A DNA stretch of 64,000 nt from Vibrio hepatarius (lineage in GTDB: Bacteria > Pseudomonadota > Gammaproteobacteria > Enterobacterales > Vibrionaceae), in contig NZ_LHPI01000025.1 in assembly GCF_001274785.1 (NCBI RefSeq), positions 62,001 to 126,000 of the forward strand. Reading direction: 5' to 3'. Below, piece by piece: positions 17,236 through 25,269 of the stretch. The notes under the pieces were generated by a model, which searched no databases, was not told the DNA's origin, and worked only from the letters and a program-made list of their open reading frames with translations. The translations under genes were made by a program, and so were the position numbers. Numbering within the stretch: position 1 is the first letter of the stretch; the number at the start of each line of letters is the position of its first letter.

Positions 17236-17251
17236 TGCAAAAGTGTTGCCA
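17236..17251 (-). promoter_or_regulatory. Sigma-54 promoter of the dicarboxylate transporter
   Basis: On the minus strand the sequence TGGCAACACTTTTGCA matches the -24/-12 consensus TGGCACRNNNNTTGCW at every defined position except one (A for C after TGGCA), with the exact spacing. The predicted start is about 17225, some 70 bases before the ATG. The sigma-54 activator DctD is encoded next door. Confidence 0.8.
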
Positions 17252-17324
17252 GAATGTGAAAATAAATTTAAATTCAATTAAAACAGTTGGTTATATTGAT
17301 ATAGTTTGTCGTAACTAATAAGTT

Positions 17325-17342
17325 TGTGCGGATTCCCACACA
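17325..17342. promoter_or_regulatory. Candidate DctD enhancer site, promoter-proximal
   Basis: The imperfect palindrome TGTGCGGATTCCCACACA shares the core GTGCGGA with the second site. Its centre (17333.5) is about 108 bases upstream of the predicted start and 33 bases, about three helical turns, from the next site. Confidence 0.55.
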
Positions 17343-17355
17343 GTATTTACTTGGT

Positions 17356-17377
17356 GAGTGTCACCATATCCGCACTC
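17356..17377. promoter_or_regulatory. Candidate DctD enhancer site, promoter-distal
   Basis: GAGTG (17356-17360) and CACTC (17373-17377) bound a palindrome that contains TCCGCAC, the reverse of the GTGCGGA core. Its centre is about 141 bases upstream of the predicted transcription start. It overlaps the dctD stop codon by two bases. Confidence 0.55.
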
Positions 17378-18731
17378 ATGAGTTAATGAATTTGCTACGT
17401 TCAATGCTGTATTTGGCCACCTTGTCGTAAAAGGTTTTTCTTGGCAGCTTTAATAGGGCGATGGCTTCTTTCACTGAGCCAGACGTTTGGCTTAATGCTT
17501 CTTCAATCAACGCACACTCGTAGAAAGCGACCTTTTCATGCAACGAAAGGTCATCACTTGGCATCGTGAGGTTGGTGTTTTGTTGAAGTTCAACGGGCAA
17601 GCCAAGTAATACTTGTCGCTCAGCGACATTGCGTAGCTCTCGGACGTTTCCCGGCCAATCATAGCGCATCAGTTGGTCTAGCTCTTCACTGCTAATGGCG
17701 CGCAGTGGTTTGTGAAAACGCCCTGCGGCAATGGAACTGAAATGGCGAAACAGCAATGGTATATCGGCTTTTCGTGCGCGAAGTGGCGGAATGTGCACCG
17801 TGACAAGGTTTAAGCGGTAGTATAAATCCGATCGGAACAGGCCTTGCTCGGCGACTGCCAATAGGTCGACTTTGGTCGCGGCGACGAAACGGATATCGAG
17901 CGGAATGGCTTTGTTGCTACCGACAGGGGTAACTTTGCGCTCTTCAATCACACGCAGCAGTTTTACCTGCATCGCGAGCGGCATGCTTTCTATCTCATCC
18001 AAGAGCACGGTGCCGCCTTGAGCAAACTCTAGTTTACCTATGCGGTTTTCATTCGCGCCGGTAAATGCGCCTTTTCGGCTGCCAAATAATTCACTTTCGA
18101 TTAAGTTTTCAGGCAGTGCGCCACAGTTAATTGCGACAAAGTTGGCTTGCGCTCGGTTACTGCGCTCATGCAAATAACGCGCGACCATTTCTTTGCCGGC
18201 GCCGGTTTCGCCATGAATCAACACATCTGCTGGCGTATCGACAACCGCATTGAGTAAGCCCATCATTTTCTTCATTTCTGGGGTGTCACCGAGAATCTGT
18301 GGTCCAGACTTCGCCGCTTTTAAATAGGCCTTCAGACGGCGGTTTTCAAGAATGAGCGTGCGCTTTTCTACCGCTCGACTCACGCAGTCCAAAAGCTGTT
18401 CGTTTACCGGTTTCTCGAAGAAATCATATGCGCCGTCTCTAAGCGCGGTAACGGCGAGTTGAACGTCGGCGTATCCGGTTAACATGATCACTGGGATATC
18501 GGCATCAAGGGTTTGAATCGCGCGCAGAACGTCTAGGCCGTGCATACGTGCCATATTAAGGTCTGAAATCACAATGCCATGAAACTCATCGTTGAGAACA
18601 GCCAAAGCGTCATCGCCATTTTCAAATGCCTCGGTTTGGTATCCTTCAATACCTAAGAGTTGTGAGAGGGAGTCTCGAATAATTTGCTCGTCATCGATGA
18701 TGATGACTTTGGCTTTAGTTGTGCTCTGCAT
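17376..18731 (-). CDS. DctD-like sigma-54-dependent response regulator
   Basis: An NtrC-class activator of 451 residues. The receiver domain has the acidic Asp13/Asp14, phospho-acceptor Asp57 (VISDLNM) and Lys107. The AAA+ domain has Walker A GETGAGKE (174-181), the sigma-54 contact loop GAFTGA (221-226), and Walker B GGTVLLDEIESM. A Fis-type helix-turn-helix ends the protein (GSVKEAIALLKLPRKTFYDK). Its start overlaps the kinase stop by 17 bases, so the two are translationally coupled. Two palindromes and a sigma-54 promoter directly downstream suggest that it activates the dicarboxylate transporter gene. Confidence 0.88.
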   Translation of the reverse strand: MQSTTKAKVIIIDDEQIIRDSLSQLLGIEGYQTEAFENGDDALAVLNDEFHGIVISDLNMARMHGLDVLRAIQTLDADIPVIMLTGYADVQLAVTALRDGAYDFFEKPVNEQLLDCVSRAVEKRTLILENRRLKAYLKAAKSGPQILGDTPEMKKMMGLLNAVVDTPADVLIHGETGAGKEMVARYLHERSNRAQANFVAINCGALPENLIESELFGSRKGAFTGANENRIGKLEFAQGGTVLLDEIESMPLAMQVKLLRVIEERKVTPVGSNKAIPLDIRFVAATKVDLLAVAEQGLFRSDLYYRLNLVTVHIPPLRARKADIPLLFRHFSSIAAGRFHKPLRAISSEELDQLMRYDWPGNVRELRNVAERQVLLGLPVELQQNTNLTMPSDDLSLHEKVAFYECALIEEALSQTSGSVKEAIALLKLPRKTFYDKVAKYSIERSKFINS

Positions 18732-20469
18732 GTGGTTTTCTTTTTAACCTCAATGTGAATTTCGCGCCTTGGTCAGCTTCGTTATTGGCCGCCAACAGTT
18801 CTCCGCCAAACGACTGGATAATGCTACGCGATATCGCTAAGCCTAGGCCTAAGCCGTTATCTGATTTGGTCGAATAGAAAGGTTCAAAAATCGACTCAAT
18901 AGTGTGTAGATCCAGTCCGGTACCAGTATCTGAGATGGTGATAAGTTCCCACTCGCCGTCTTGTTCAAAGCGAATCGAGATTTGTTTTTTTGCGCAGCCT
19001 TGCATTGCCTCAACAGCGTTAGACAGCAGATTGACCAGCACTTGTTCGAGCTTAAGTGGATCGCCCCAAATTAACATACTGTGTGGTTCCGCTTCTAAGG
19101 TCACACCACTGCTATTGATCTTTGGCCCAACAACAATCAGTGCATTGTTCAAGCAGCTTTGCCATTGACACCAATCCAGACGATGCTCGCTAGGGCGGCT
19201 AAATTGCTTAAGCTGAGCGACGGTTTTGTGTACTCGGGCAATCAACAACTCGATGTTAACCATATTTTGCTTCGCTTCATCCAGCATGCCTTTCGCCAGC
19301 ATTCTTTTGCTTGCGACTAAGTAGGTACTCATAGCGCTCAGCGGCTGATTGATCTCATGGTTGACGCTTGCTGACAGTTGGCCAATCGTCGCCAGTTTGG
19401 CCGATTGAACCAGTGCTTGGTGCGCATTCTCAAGTTGCTGAGTTCGCTGGGCGACTTCGCTTTCTAGCGCGTTTCGGGTAAAGAGCAGCTGTCGGTAGCC
19501 TGCGATTCGGCGAAAAACAAATACCATGGCGGCCACTAGTAAGGCGTATGCTAGGCTGGCTAAAATAAGTGAAACCTGTACGTTATCCCGCGCTTCGCTC
19601 ACCGGAAGCAACATAACGAAATCTAGGTCGAGCAGTGGCAGTTTGGCTTCGCCATAAACATATTGTTCGTGATGCTGAGGGCTAGACTCGATTTGCCAAA
19701 TCGATTTTTCCAGATAGGGTGTTGAAGTGATAGCGTTACTGAGTCGTTGTTGCTGAAGATCTAAGTAACGGTGAGTAGCCTGAATTTCTGACCAGGTGTA
19801 GTCGTCACTTTCACGGAGTTGTTTCAGTCGCCAGTATGGATGATTAGAAATGAACACGACTTCGTCTTTGCCATACACCATAAATTTGGCGCTGTTCGAG
19901 CCAGCAAGCCATTCCGTGTCTTGTTCAAATTTGTCGATATCGACTTTAACCGCGATGACGCCGATGCTCTCGTCGCCAGTATAAATAGGGGCTGAGAAGA
20001 AGATACCTCGCTCACCCGAGCGCAGCCCTAACGCGTAATCTGTCCAACGATTACCTTGCATTGCTTGGTAAAAATAGGGGCGGAACGCGTAGTTTGAACC
20101 GATGTAACTTTTGTCGGATTGATAGTTGCTGGATGCAATCACATCACCGTGAGCATCGAGGACGTAAACATCGCTCGCACCACTGGTCTTTTGAATATCC
20201 AACAGGATTTTGCTTAACGCGTAAGTCTGCGTTTCTTGTTTGAGTACCTGACGTATTTGGTAATGACTGGTGAGTAGGTCCGGAATGTGTTGGTAGCGTT
20301 CGAGCTGTTTGTTGAAATATTGGCTAACGTTGACCGCTTCGGTTGACACTTGCTGGTCTAAACGTTGGAACCAGTAACGCTGAGTAATCAGGGCAGTCAG
20401 GATAATGACGAACAGCAAGCCGGCGATAAAAAGGGTAAGAAAGCTATACAGCTTTTTCGACTTAGACAT
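18715..20469 (-). CDS. DctB-like C4-dicarboxylate sensor kinase
   Basis: A sensor kinase of 584 residues. Membrane segments at about 9-29 and 298-320 enclose a periplasmic domain of about 265 residues. That domain has the dCache pattern seen in DctB (SDVYVLDAHGDVIASSN, then RPYFYQAM and GIFFSAPIY). A coiled coil (335-360) leads to the H-box SASVNHEINQPLSAM with His371. Boxes N (LVNLLSNAVEAM), G1 (ISDTGTGL) and G2 (GLGLGLAISRS) follow. It should sense extracellular C4-dicarboxylates and phosphorylate the DctD-like partner. The specific ligand is inferred from the neighbours. Confidence 0.87.
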   Translation of the reverse strand: MSKSKKLYSFLTLFIAGLLFVIILTALITQRYWFQRLDQQVSTEAVNVSQYFNKQLERYQHIPDLLTSHYQIRQVLKQETQTYALSKILLDIQKTSGASDVYVLDAHGDVIASSNYQSDKSYIGSNYAFRPYFYQAMQGNRWTDYALGLRSGERGIFFSAPIYTGDESIGVIAVKVDIDKFEQDTEWLAGSNSAKFMVYGKDEVVFISNHPYWRLKQLRESDDYTWSEIQATHRYLDLQQQRLSNAITSTPYLEKSIWQIESSPQHHEQYVYGEAKLPLLDLDFVMLLPVSEARDNVQVSLILASLAYALLVAAMVFVFRRIAGYRQLLFTRNALESEVAQRTQQLENAHQALVQSAKLATIGQLSASVNHEINQPLSAMSTYLVASKRMLAKGMLDEAKQNMVNIELLIARVHKTVAQLKQFSRPSEHRLDWCQWQSCLNNALIVVGPKINSSGVTLEAEPHSMLIWGDPLKLEQVLVNLLSNAVEAMQGCAKKQISIRFEQDGEWELITISDTGTGLDLHTIESIFEPFYSTKSDNGLGLGLAISRSIIQSFGGELLAANNEADQGAKFTLRLKRKPHAEHN

Positions 20470-20620
20470 GCTTTCAAATCCATCTGACTCAATGACAACA
20501 CCTTCCTTAATTCACCATTCTGGGACCTATATTGATTGGTTTGTCAGGAATGGCGAGGTGAAAATATAACAGATGAATATAAATAAAAGATAGACGTATA
20601 TTGTTACGGCATAAGAATGG

Positions 20621-20647
20621 TTGTTGTGAGGGCAGTAAGCACAACAA
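20621..20647. repeat. Inverted repeat between yeaD and the dctB-like gene
   Basis: TTGTTGTG (20621-20628) and CACAACAA (20640-20647) are perfect 8-base arms with an 11-base spacer. A second imperfect GC-rich repeat (GGGCAAGC and GCCTGCCC, about 20658-20678) lies nearer yeaD. Neither has a clear T-run. They may weakly end the yeaD transcript or act as a regulatory site. Confidence 0.35.
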
Positions 20648-20694
20648 GACAATGATAGGGCAAGCAGGCCGCCTGCCCAATGTGTTACTTGAAC

Positions 20695-21576
20695 TTAGGC
20701 TGAGATAATGGTCTCAAGTTGGTAAGTCTCTCCAGGATGCAGCGTCTTACCTTGTTCAATGGATGGCGCGTGGAGTGTTGATTCAACACATAGGAAGGTT
20801 TCATAGCCGTTGTCTGGCATATCGCCCATCGATTGTGCGCCTTCAAGCCAAGGGTTCCATAATACTGCGCAGTTATGACCGTGGTTGGTTATGGTGAGCG
20901 TGCGTTGCAGTACTGGGTCTTGGATGAGGATATCGGATTCTGGCTGAGTGTAGACACGGTCGATAGTATCGCTTAGTACCAACTCTTGGCCGCCTTGAAT
21001 CACGTCATCGTTTTGCAGACTATCGATGTACTCTGAGCCCATTCCAGTGACTTTCGCTTGTTTGATATCACCCACATTTAAGTATGTGTGTAGTGCGCCA
21101 GAGAATGTCCACGGTTGCTGATCGATGTTGTCAACTTTTAGCGAGACTTTCAGCTGTTCGGTCACTTCGACAATCAAACGTATACTGAATAGGTGTGGCC
21201 AAATCCTTAGGCTCTCTTCACTTGAGTCCAGACCGAGCTCAACAATAACACCGTTATCATTCTCTCTATGCTCGATCAGTTGCCAAGTTGAATTGCGAGC
21301 AAAACCATGAGCAGGTGCAGCAATGCGACCAAACCAAGGCCAGCAAATAGGGATGCCACCACGAAGCGCTGCTTTGCCATCAAAAATGGCGGTATCGCTC
21401 ATCCAAATAAGGTCTTCTTGACCTGCTGGTTGAAATGAAACTACATGACCACCGTGCAGCGCGATGCCTGCGCTGGCTTTGTCGTGCATGACACGTACAA
21501 TTTTAACGGCGTCTTTTTCTACAATAGTCACACAGTCTGAGAGGGCAGAGACTACTGGAAGTGATCGTAAATCCAT
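20695..21576 (-). CDS. yeaD: D-hexose-6-phosphate mutarotase (YeaD family)
   Basis: A protein of 293 residues of the aldose 1-epimerase superfamily. Typical stretches are GGHVVSFQPAGQEDLIWMS, RGGIPICWPWFG and AHGFARNSTWQL (with the catalytic His), then the Glu region near FLCVEST. It interconverts the anomers of glucose 6-phosphate-type sugars. AGGA precedes the ATG. It lies downstream of gapA on the same strand, the arrangement known in E. coli (gapA-yeaD), although a terminator separates them here. Confidence 0.9.
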   Translation of the reverse strand: MDLRSLPVVSALSDCVTIVEKDAVKIVRVMHDKASAGIALHGGHVVSFQPAGQEDLIWMSDTAIFDGKAALRGGIPICWPWFGRIAAPAHGFARNSTWQLIEHRENDNGVIVELGLDSSEESLRIWPHLFSIRLIVEVTEQLKVSLKVDNIDQQPWTFSGALHTYLNVGDIKQAKVTGMGSEYIDSLQNDDVIQGGQELVLSDTIDRVYTQPESDILIQDPVLQRTLTITNHGHNCAVLWNPWLEGAQSMGDMPDNGYETFLCVESTLHAPSIEQGKTLHPGETYQLETIISA

Positions 21577-21633
21577 ATTTATCGTTCCTGATGTGTAGAT
21601 GCTTTAGTAGCATTATTACAGTATTCAAGATAC

Positions 21634-21660
21634 AAAAAAGGCGACTATATAAGCCGCCTT
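21634..21660 (-). terminator. Intrinsic terminator of gapA
   Basis: On the minus strand: AAGGCGGCT, loop, AGTCGCCTTTTTT. The stem GGCGACT/AGCCGCC has one mismatch and is followed by six T. It lies about 37 bases past the gapA stop. Readthrough could still feed yeaD. Confidence 0.75.
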
Positions 21661-21697
21661 CTTTTCAACTCAGTTAAGAGCTAATCACTGTTTCTAA

Positions 21698-22693
21698 TTA
21701 CTTAGAGATGTGTGCGATTAGGTCTAGAACTTTGTTTGAGTAACCGATTTCGTTGTCGTACCAAGATACAACTTTAACGAATTTGTCAGTTAGAGCGATA
21801 CCTGCTTTAGCATCGAATACTGAAGTGCAAACTTCGCCGATGAAGTCTTGAGATACAACTGCATCTTCAGTGTAGCCTAGAACGCCTTTTAGTTCGCCTT
21901 CAGAAGCTTCTTTCATCGCTTTACAGATGTCTTCGTAAGAAGCACCGTTAACTAGGTTAACAGTTAGGTCAACTACAGAAACGTTAGCAGTTGGTACGCG
22001 GAAAGCCATACCAGTTAGTTTGCCGTTTACTTCTGGAAGTACAACGCCTACAGCTTTAGCAGCACCAGTTGAAGATGGGATGATGTTTTGAGAAGCACCA
22101 CGACCACCGCGCCAGTCTTTAGCAGAAGGGCCATCTACAGTTTTTTGAGTTGCTGTAGTTGCGTGAACTGTAGTCATAAGACCAGATTCGATACCGAACT
22201 TGTCGTTAAGAACTTTAGCGATAGGCGCTAGACAGTTAGTAGTACAAGAAGCGTTAGAAACGATGTCTTGACCAGCGTAAGTGTCGAAGTTTACGCCGTT
22301 AACGAACATTGGAGTCGCGTCTTTAGAAGGACCAGTTAGTACAACTTTTTTCGCGCCTGCAGTAATGTGCTTACGTGCAGTTTCGTCAGTTAGGAAAAGA
22401 CCAGTTGCTTCAGCTACAACGTCAACACCGATTTCGTCCCATTTTAGGTCTTCAGGGTTGCGCTCTGCAGTAACACGTACAGTTTTACCGTTAACGATTA
22501 GGTTACCGCCTTCAACTTCAACAGTACCGTTGAAACGGCCGTGAGTTGAGTCATACTTAAGCATGTATGCCATGTAGTCTACATCGATAAGGTCGTTGAT
22601 ACCTACTACTTCGATGTCGTTGCGCTCTTGCGCTGCACGGAATACGAAACGACCGATACGGCCAAAACCGTTAATACCTACTTTGATAGTCAT
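21698..22693 (-). CDS. gapA: Glyceraldehyde-3-phosphate dehydrogenase, type I
   Basis: A glycolytic enzyme of 331 residues, the usual length. The N-terminal NAD fold starts VGINGFGRIGRFVFRA, and Asp34 (GINDL) indicates NAD rather than NADP use. The active site is Cys150 in SNASCTTNCLAPI. The substrate region SSTGAAKAVGVVLP is present, and the end NEIGYSNKVLDL fits. Codon choice looks optimised for high expression (many GTA, GCA, CGT and GAA codons). GGAGC lies before the ATG. The gene is divergent from msrB. Confidence 0.97.
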   Translation of the reverse strand: MTIKVGINGFGRIGRFVFRAAQERNDIEVVGINDLIDVDYMAYMLKYDSTHGRFNGTVEVEGGNLIVNGKTVRVTAERNPEDLKWDEIGVDVVAEATGLFLTDETARKHITAGAKKVVLTGPSKDATPMFVNGVNFDTYAGQDIVSNASCTTNCLAPIAKVLNDKFGIESGLMTTVHATTATQKTVDGPSAKDWRGGRGASQNIIPSSTGAAKAVGVVLPEVNGKLTGMAFRVPTANVSVVDLTVNLVNGASYEDICKAMKEASEGELKGVLGYTEDAVVSQDFIGEVCTSVFDAKAGIALTDKFVKVVSWYDNEIGYSNKVLDLIAHISK

Positions 22694-23029
22694 TATAGTT
22701 GCTCCACAACTTAATTTCTGATTAAAGATAACTGGTAGTAAAATTACAGAATCCAGTCAAAATCTGCAACCGATAATCGGACTTAACTTGTTTAAAGTCA
22801 AAAAAAAGCGACGCTTTTTTTCACAATTCGCCATATATGGTCGTATTTTGAACGGATTACTGGTTTTTTCCCTAACCAGTTGACGTAATATTGTTTCGGA
22901 TGTTTAAAGCTGTGCTGAAAGTTTAACCATCTCTTTATGGTGTCAAAGTATGTGCCACAAAGGTTATTGTTAGCAAGTTTTTCACAAAAAAAGTCAAAAT
23001 TAAAAATAATAAAATGGAGGAAATTAGTC
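22694..23029. other. Divergent gapA/msrB control region
   Basis: Besides the gapA promoter it contains three short hairpins. One is AAAAAAAGC/GCTTTTTTT around 22800-22822. The second is ACTGGTT (22859-22865) with AACCAGT (22874-22880). The third is ACCAT/ATGGT around 22925-22941. GGAGG at 23016-23020 belongs to msrB. No additional gene is visible. A frame extending msrB upstream to 22937 has no ribosome-binding site. Confidence 0.4.
22773..22801 (-). promoter_or_regulatory. Candidate sigma-70 promoter of gapA
   Basis: On the minus strand: TTGACT (22796-22801), a 17-base spacer, then GATTAT (22773-22778). The predicted start is near 22766, leaving a leader of about 73 bases. Confidence 0.45.
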
Positions 23030-23434
23030 GTGAATCAGAAGAGAGAAAAGCTGGTGAAGCCTGATGAATACTGGCGTGAGTCGCTCTCCGAAGAAGAGTA
23101 TAGAGTATGCAGACAACAAGGAACTGAGGCTCCGTTCAGCGGTAAGTTGTTACATAATAAGGAGACAGGGGTCTATTCATGTACCTGTTGCAATAGTCCA
23201 CTATTTTATTCAGACAACAAATATGACTCGGGGTGCGGATGGCCTAGTTTTGATGCCCCTATTAATGATCAGGCTATTCGCTATTTAGAAGATCTAAGTC
23301 ACGGAATGGTGAGAACTGAAATACGCTGTTCAGTATGTGATAGCCATCTAGGTCACGTTTTCCCCGATGGTCCTAAGACGACTGGGGAACGTTTTTGTGT
23401 AAACTCAGTGTCGTTAATTTTCAACAATTCATAA
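23030..23434 (+). CDS. msrB: Peptide-methionine (R)-S-oxide reductase MsrB
   Basis: A protein of 134 residues. It reduces methionine R-sulfoxide in proteins. Zinc is held by the two cysteine pairs in YSCTCCNS and RCSVCDSHLGH. The family motif DSGCGWPSFDAPI and the catalytic RFCVNSVSL are present. I chose the GTG at 23030 because GGAGG lies 9 bases upstream and the length then matches the family. Codons upstream of it (back to 22937) are AT-rich and do not resemble the family. Divergent from gapA. Confidence 0.92.
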   Translation: MNQKREKLVKPDEYWRESLSEEEYRVCRQQGTEAPFSGKLLHNKETGVYSCTCCNSPLFYSDNKYDSGCGWPSFDAPINDQAIRYLEDLSHGMVRTEIRCSVCDSHLGHVFPDGPKTTGERFCVNSVSLIFNNS

Positions 23435-23463
23435 AAAAGCGGTGAAGATCTCACCGCTGTTTG
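23434..23463. terminator. Bidirectional intrinsic terminator
   Basis: AGCGGTGA (23438-23445) and TCACCGCT (23451-23458), with T-rich flanks on both sides. It serves the convergent msrB and DUF2989 genes. Confidence 0.8.
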
Positions 23464-23485
23464 TTTCATCCTTTCAATTGAAATA

Positions 23486-24307
23486 TCAATATTTGGGAAC
23501 TAGTTCTTTACTAAAGGTGCCATTTTTGATGGCACCGATAATCTTGGCGGCGTTGTCTTCCAACTGTTGATATTTCTTCTCATCAAAGCCGTATAGGAGT
23601 TGTAGTTCGCTTTCCGATGCGATTGGTACTCCATATTCTTTCGCCACCATCGCCCAGATGTATGCCTCTTCTTTTCTTTTGAGTTGATAGGTTGTACTAG
23701 CTAAAGATTTGAGCACTTCGTTGTTCACTTTATTGTTCTTCGTGAGTTCAAGGGAACGAATCAGCAGATCATGGGTTTTTTCTTTGTCGCGACTGGTATA
23801 AAAAGTCGCAAGCGCGTACTGCATTTCTGCCGTCTCAAGAACGGGTTTTCCTTCCAGTTGCAAAAAGCTGCGTTTGGCTTCTTCATTACCTGTACGGCTC
23901 CAAAGGAAATACAGCGCTTCTGGTGACTTGGATTTAATCAAGTTGCTGATGATCTTTTCCATATCTTCAGTAGCAAACAGCATCGAGTGAACTCGTCGCT
24001 CTTTTAACTCAGTTTGGTCGATAGCTTGGATCTGTGCCGCAAGCTCAAGACACTTCTTGTACTTGCCTAATAGGTCATATTCTTTGATTTGGTTCTTAGG
24101 TGATGGGTTCTTTAGGGCGTCAAAGCGATGCCAAATCAAATCAGTTCTAGGAACGCGACATTGGCCATCGTCCATATTTAAACGTTCACACTGCAGGGCA
24201 GGGGTATCGTTGCACAACTGTTCGGTGTTCTTGCGACTTTCAAAACAACCAGTCAATGCAAGGCAGAGTACGCTGACCATCAGCGCATGTGTTTTATTCA
24301 TCTTCAT
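23486..24307 (-). CDS. DUF2989-like lipoprotein
   Basis: A protein of 273 residues. The lipoprotein signal MKMNKTHALMVSVLCLALTGC puts lipid on Cys21. The mature part begins FESRKNTEQLC and has several cysteines (LQCERLNMDDGQCRV). The remainder is alpha-helical with TPR/Sel1-like spacing (ALATFYTSRDKEKTHDLLIRSL). I recognise it as a DUF2989-type protein of vibrios and relatives, with no known function. The second in-frame ATG (24301) is an alternative start, since neither has a strong ribosome-binding site. Confidence 0.75.
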   Translation of the reverse strand: MKMNKTHALMVSVLCLALTGCFESRKNTEQLCNDTPALQCERLNMDDGQCRVPRTDLIWHRFDALKNPSPKNQIKEYDLLGKYKKCLELAAQIQAIDQTELKERRVHSMLFATEDMEKIISNLIKSKSPEALYFLWSRTGNEEAKRSFLQLEGKPVLETAEMQYALATFYTSRDKEKTHDLLIRSLELTKNNKVNNEVLKSLASTTYQLKRKEEAYIWAMVAKEYGVPIASESELQLLYGFDEKKYQQLEDNAAKIIGAIKNGTFSKELVPKY

Positions 24308-24409
24308 AAGGTGGCTTGTGATCCGTTAGACTTATTTCTTTATCGATCCTTGACTACTTAATAGGGGCGGTTATGTTCTTTGTCGTTCAATTTAATCAAA
24401 GGATACACC

Positions 24410-24691
24410 ATGGACGCAAAGCAGTTAATTGATGCCATCACACCTGAAGCTTATGAGCGTCTACTTTTTGCTGTTGAAACAGGAAAGTGGCCTGAGGGTA
24501 CCCCATTAACTCTAGAGCAACGCGATTCTTGTATGCAAGCTGTGATGCTATACCAATCTAAGCATAATAAAGATGCACAGCATATGACGGTCGCTCAAGG
24601 CGGTGAGATCAGCTTCAAATCTAAAGCGGAACTCAAAAAGCAGTTTAACTCTGCTGAAGAAGACATCGTTCGAGTTAACCCAAATCATTAA
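24410..24691 (+). CDS. yeaC: YeaC family protein (DUF1315)
   Basis: A protein of 93 residues. It begins MDAKQLIDAITPEAYERL and contains TGKWPEGTPLTLEQRDSCMQAVMLY, the signature region of the YeaC/DUF1315 family. Its function is unknown. I chose the ATG at 24410 because AAAGGA lies 6 bases upstream. The frame is open to a TTG at 24380, which would add ten residues without family support. Divergent from the DUF2989 gene. Confidence 0.85.
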   Translation: MDAKQLIDAITPEAYERLLFAVETGKWPEGTPLTLEQRDSCMQAVMLYQSKHNKDAQHMTVAQGGEISFKSKAELKKQFNSAEEDIVRVNPNH

Positions 24692-24715
24692 GAACTATAG
24701 ATGGTTCTAATAAAG

Positions 24716-24742
24716 AAAGGCAGAGTAAACTCTGCCTTTTTC
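24716..24742. terminator. Bidirectional intrinsic terminator
   Basis: GGCAGAGT and ACTCTGCC (24719-24726, 24729-24736), flanked by AAA and TTTTT. It lies between the convergent yeaC and ychJ genes. Confidence 0.85.
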
Positions 24743-24754
24743 AATTTCTGTGGG

Positions 24755-25249
24755 TTAACCACAACATTTTTTAAATTTTTTGCCGCTGCCACAAATACAT
24801 GGGTCATTTCTGCCAACTTTGAGATTCTTGATTGGCTGCGATAGGCGTGCATCTTGCGGTTCTTCAGGGAAAGTGCCGTCAATGTAGTACCACTGTGGTC
24901 CTTCTTTAACGAAGCGTGAGCGTTCTTGCAGGCAAAACTCTTCACCGTCTTGCTTGAAGTAGGCTTTAAACGTCACAAAGCCTTCATTCTCGTCAGTGCC
25001 GTTCTCACTCGACAACACTTCTAACTTACACCAAGCACTGTCTATCGATTCTGCAATCTCGCCACGTTGAGACTCTGCCTCGCAGCTTGGGTGATAAGTT
25101 TCCACCACAAAGTCGACCAGCTTTTTGACATGGGCAGAATAACGCGCGCGCATCAATTGCTCTGGTACGTTTGCCAGGGTTGAATCTTGGTGGATAGGTT
25201 CGCAGCAGTCTGAATAAGACTGCTGACTGCCGCACGGGCATAACGACAT
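24755..25249 (-). CDS. ychJ: YchJ family protein with two SEC-C motifs
   Basis: A protein of 164 residues. SEC-C-type zinc motifs lie at both ends: CPCGSQQSYSDCC near residue 4 and CICGSGKKFKKCC at the end. The NTF2-like middle (RARYSAHVKKLVDFVVETYHP, then WCKLEVL) is typical of YchJ/UPF0225. The function is unknown. GGAGT precedes the ATG. It lies 20 bases downstream of the EAL-HDOD gene, so both are probably on one transcript. Confidence 0.88.
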   Translation of the reverse strand: MSLCPCGSQQSYSDCCEPIHQDSTLANVPEQLMRARYSAHVKKLVDFVVETYHPSCEAESQRGEIAESIDSAWCKLEVLSSENGTDENEGFVTFKAYFKQDGEEFCLQERSRFVKEGPQWYYIDGTFPEEPQDARLSQPIKNLKVGRNDPCICGSGKKFKKCCG

Positions 25250-25269
25250 AATGAAACTCCAAATACTAA

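Noticed and set aside
16636..17259. Plus-strand frame of 207 codons opposite the dicarboxylate transporter
   Set aside because: Antisense to the SNT-motif transporter and across its promoter; no recognisable domain.
22937..23029. N-terminal extension of msrB by 31 codons
   Set aside because: No ribosome-binding site, AT-rich low-complexity codons, and the GTG at 23030 with GGAGG gives the normal family length.
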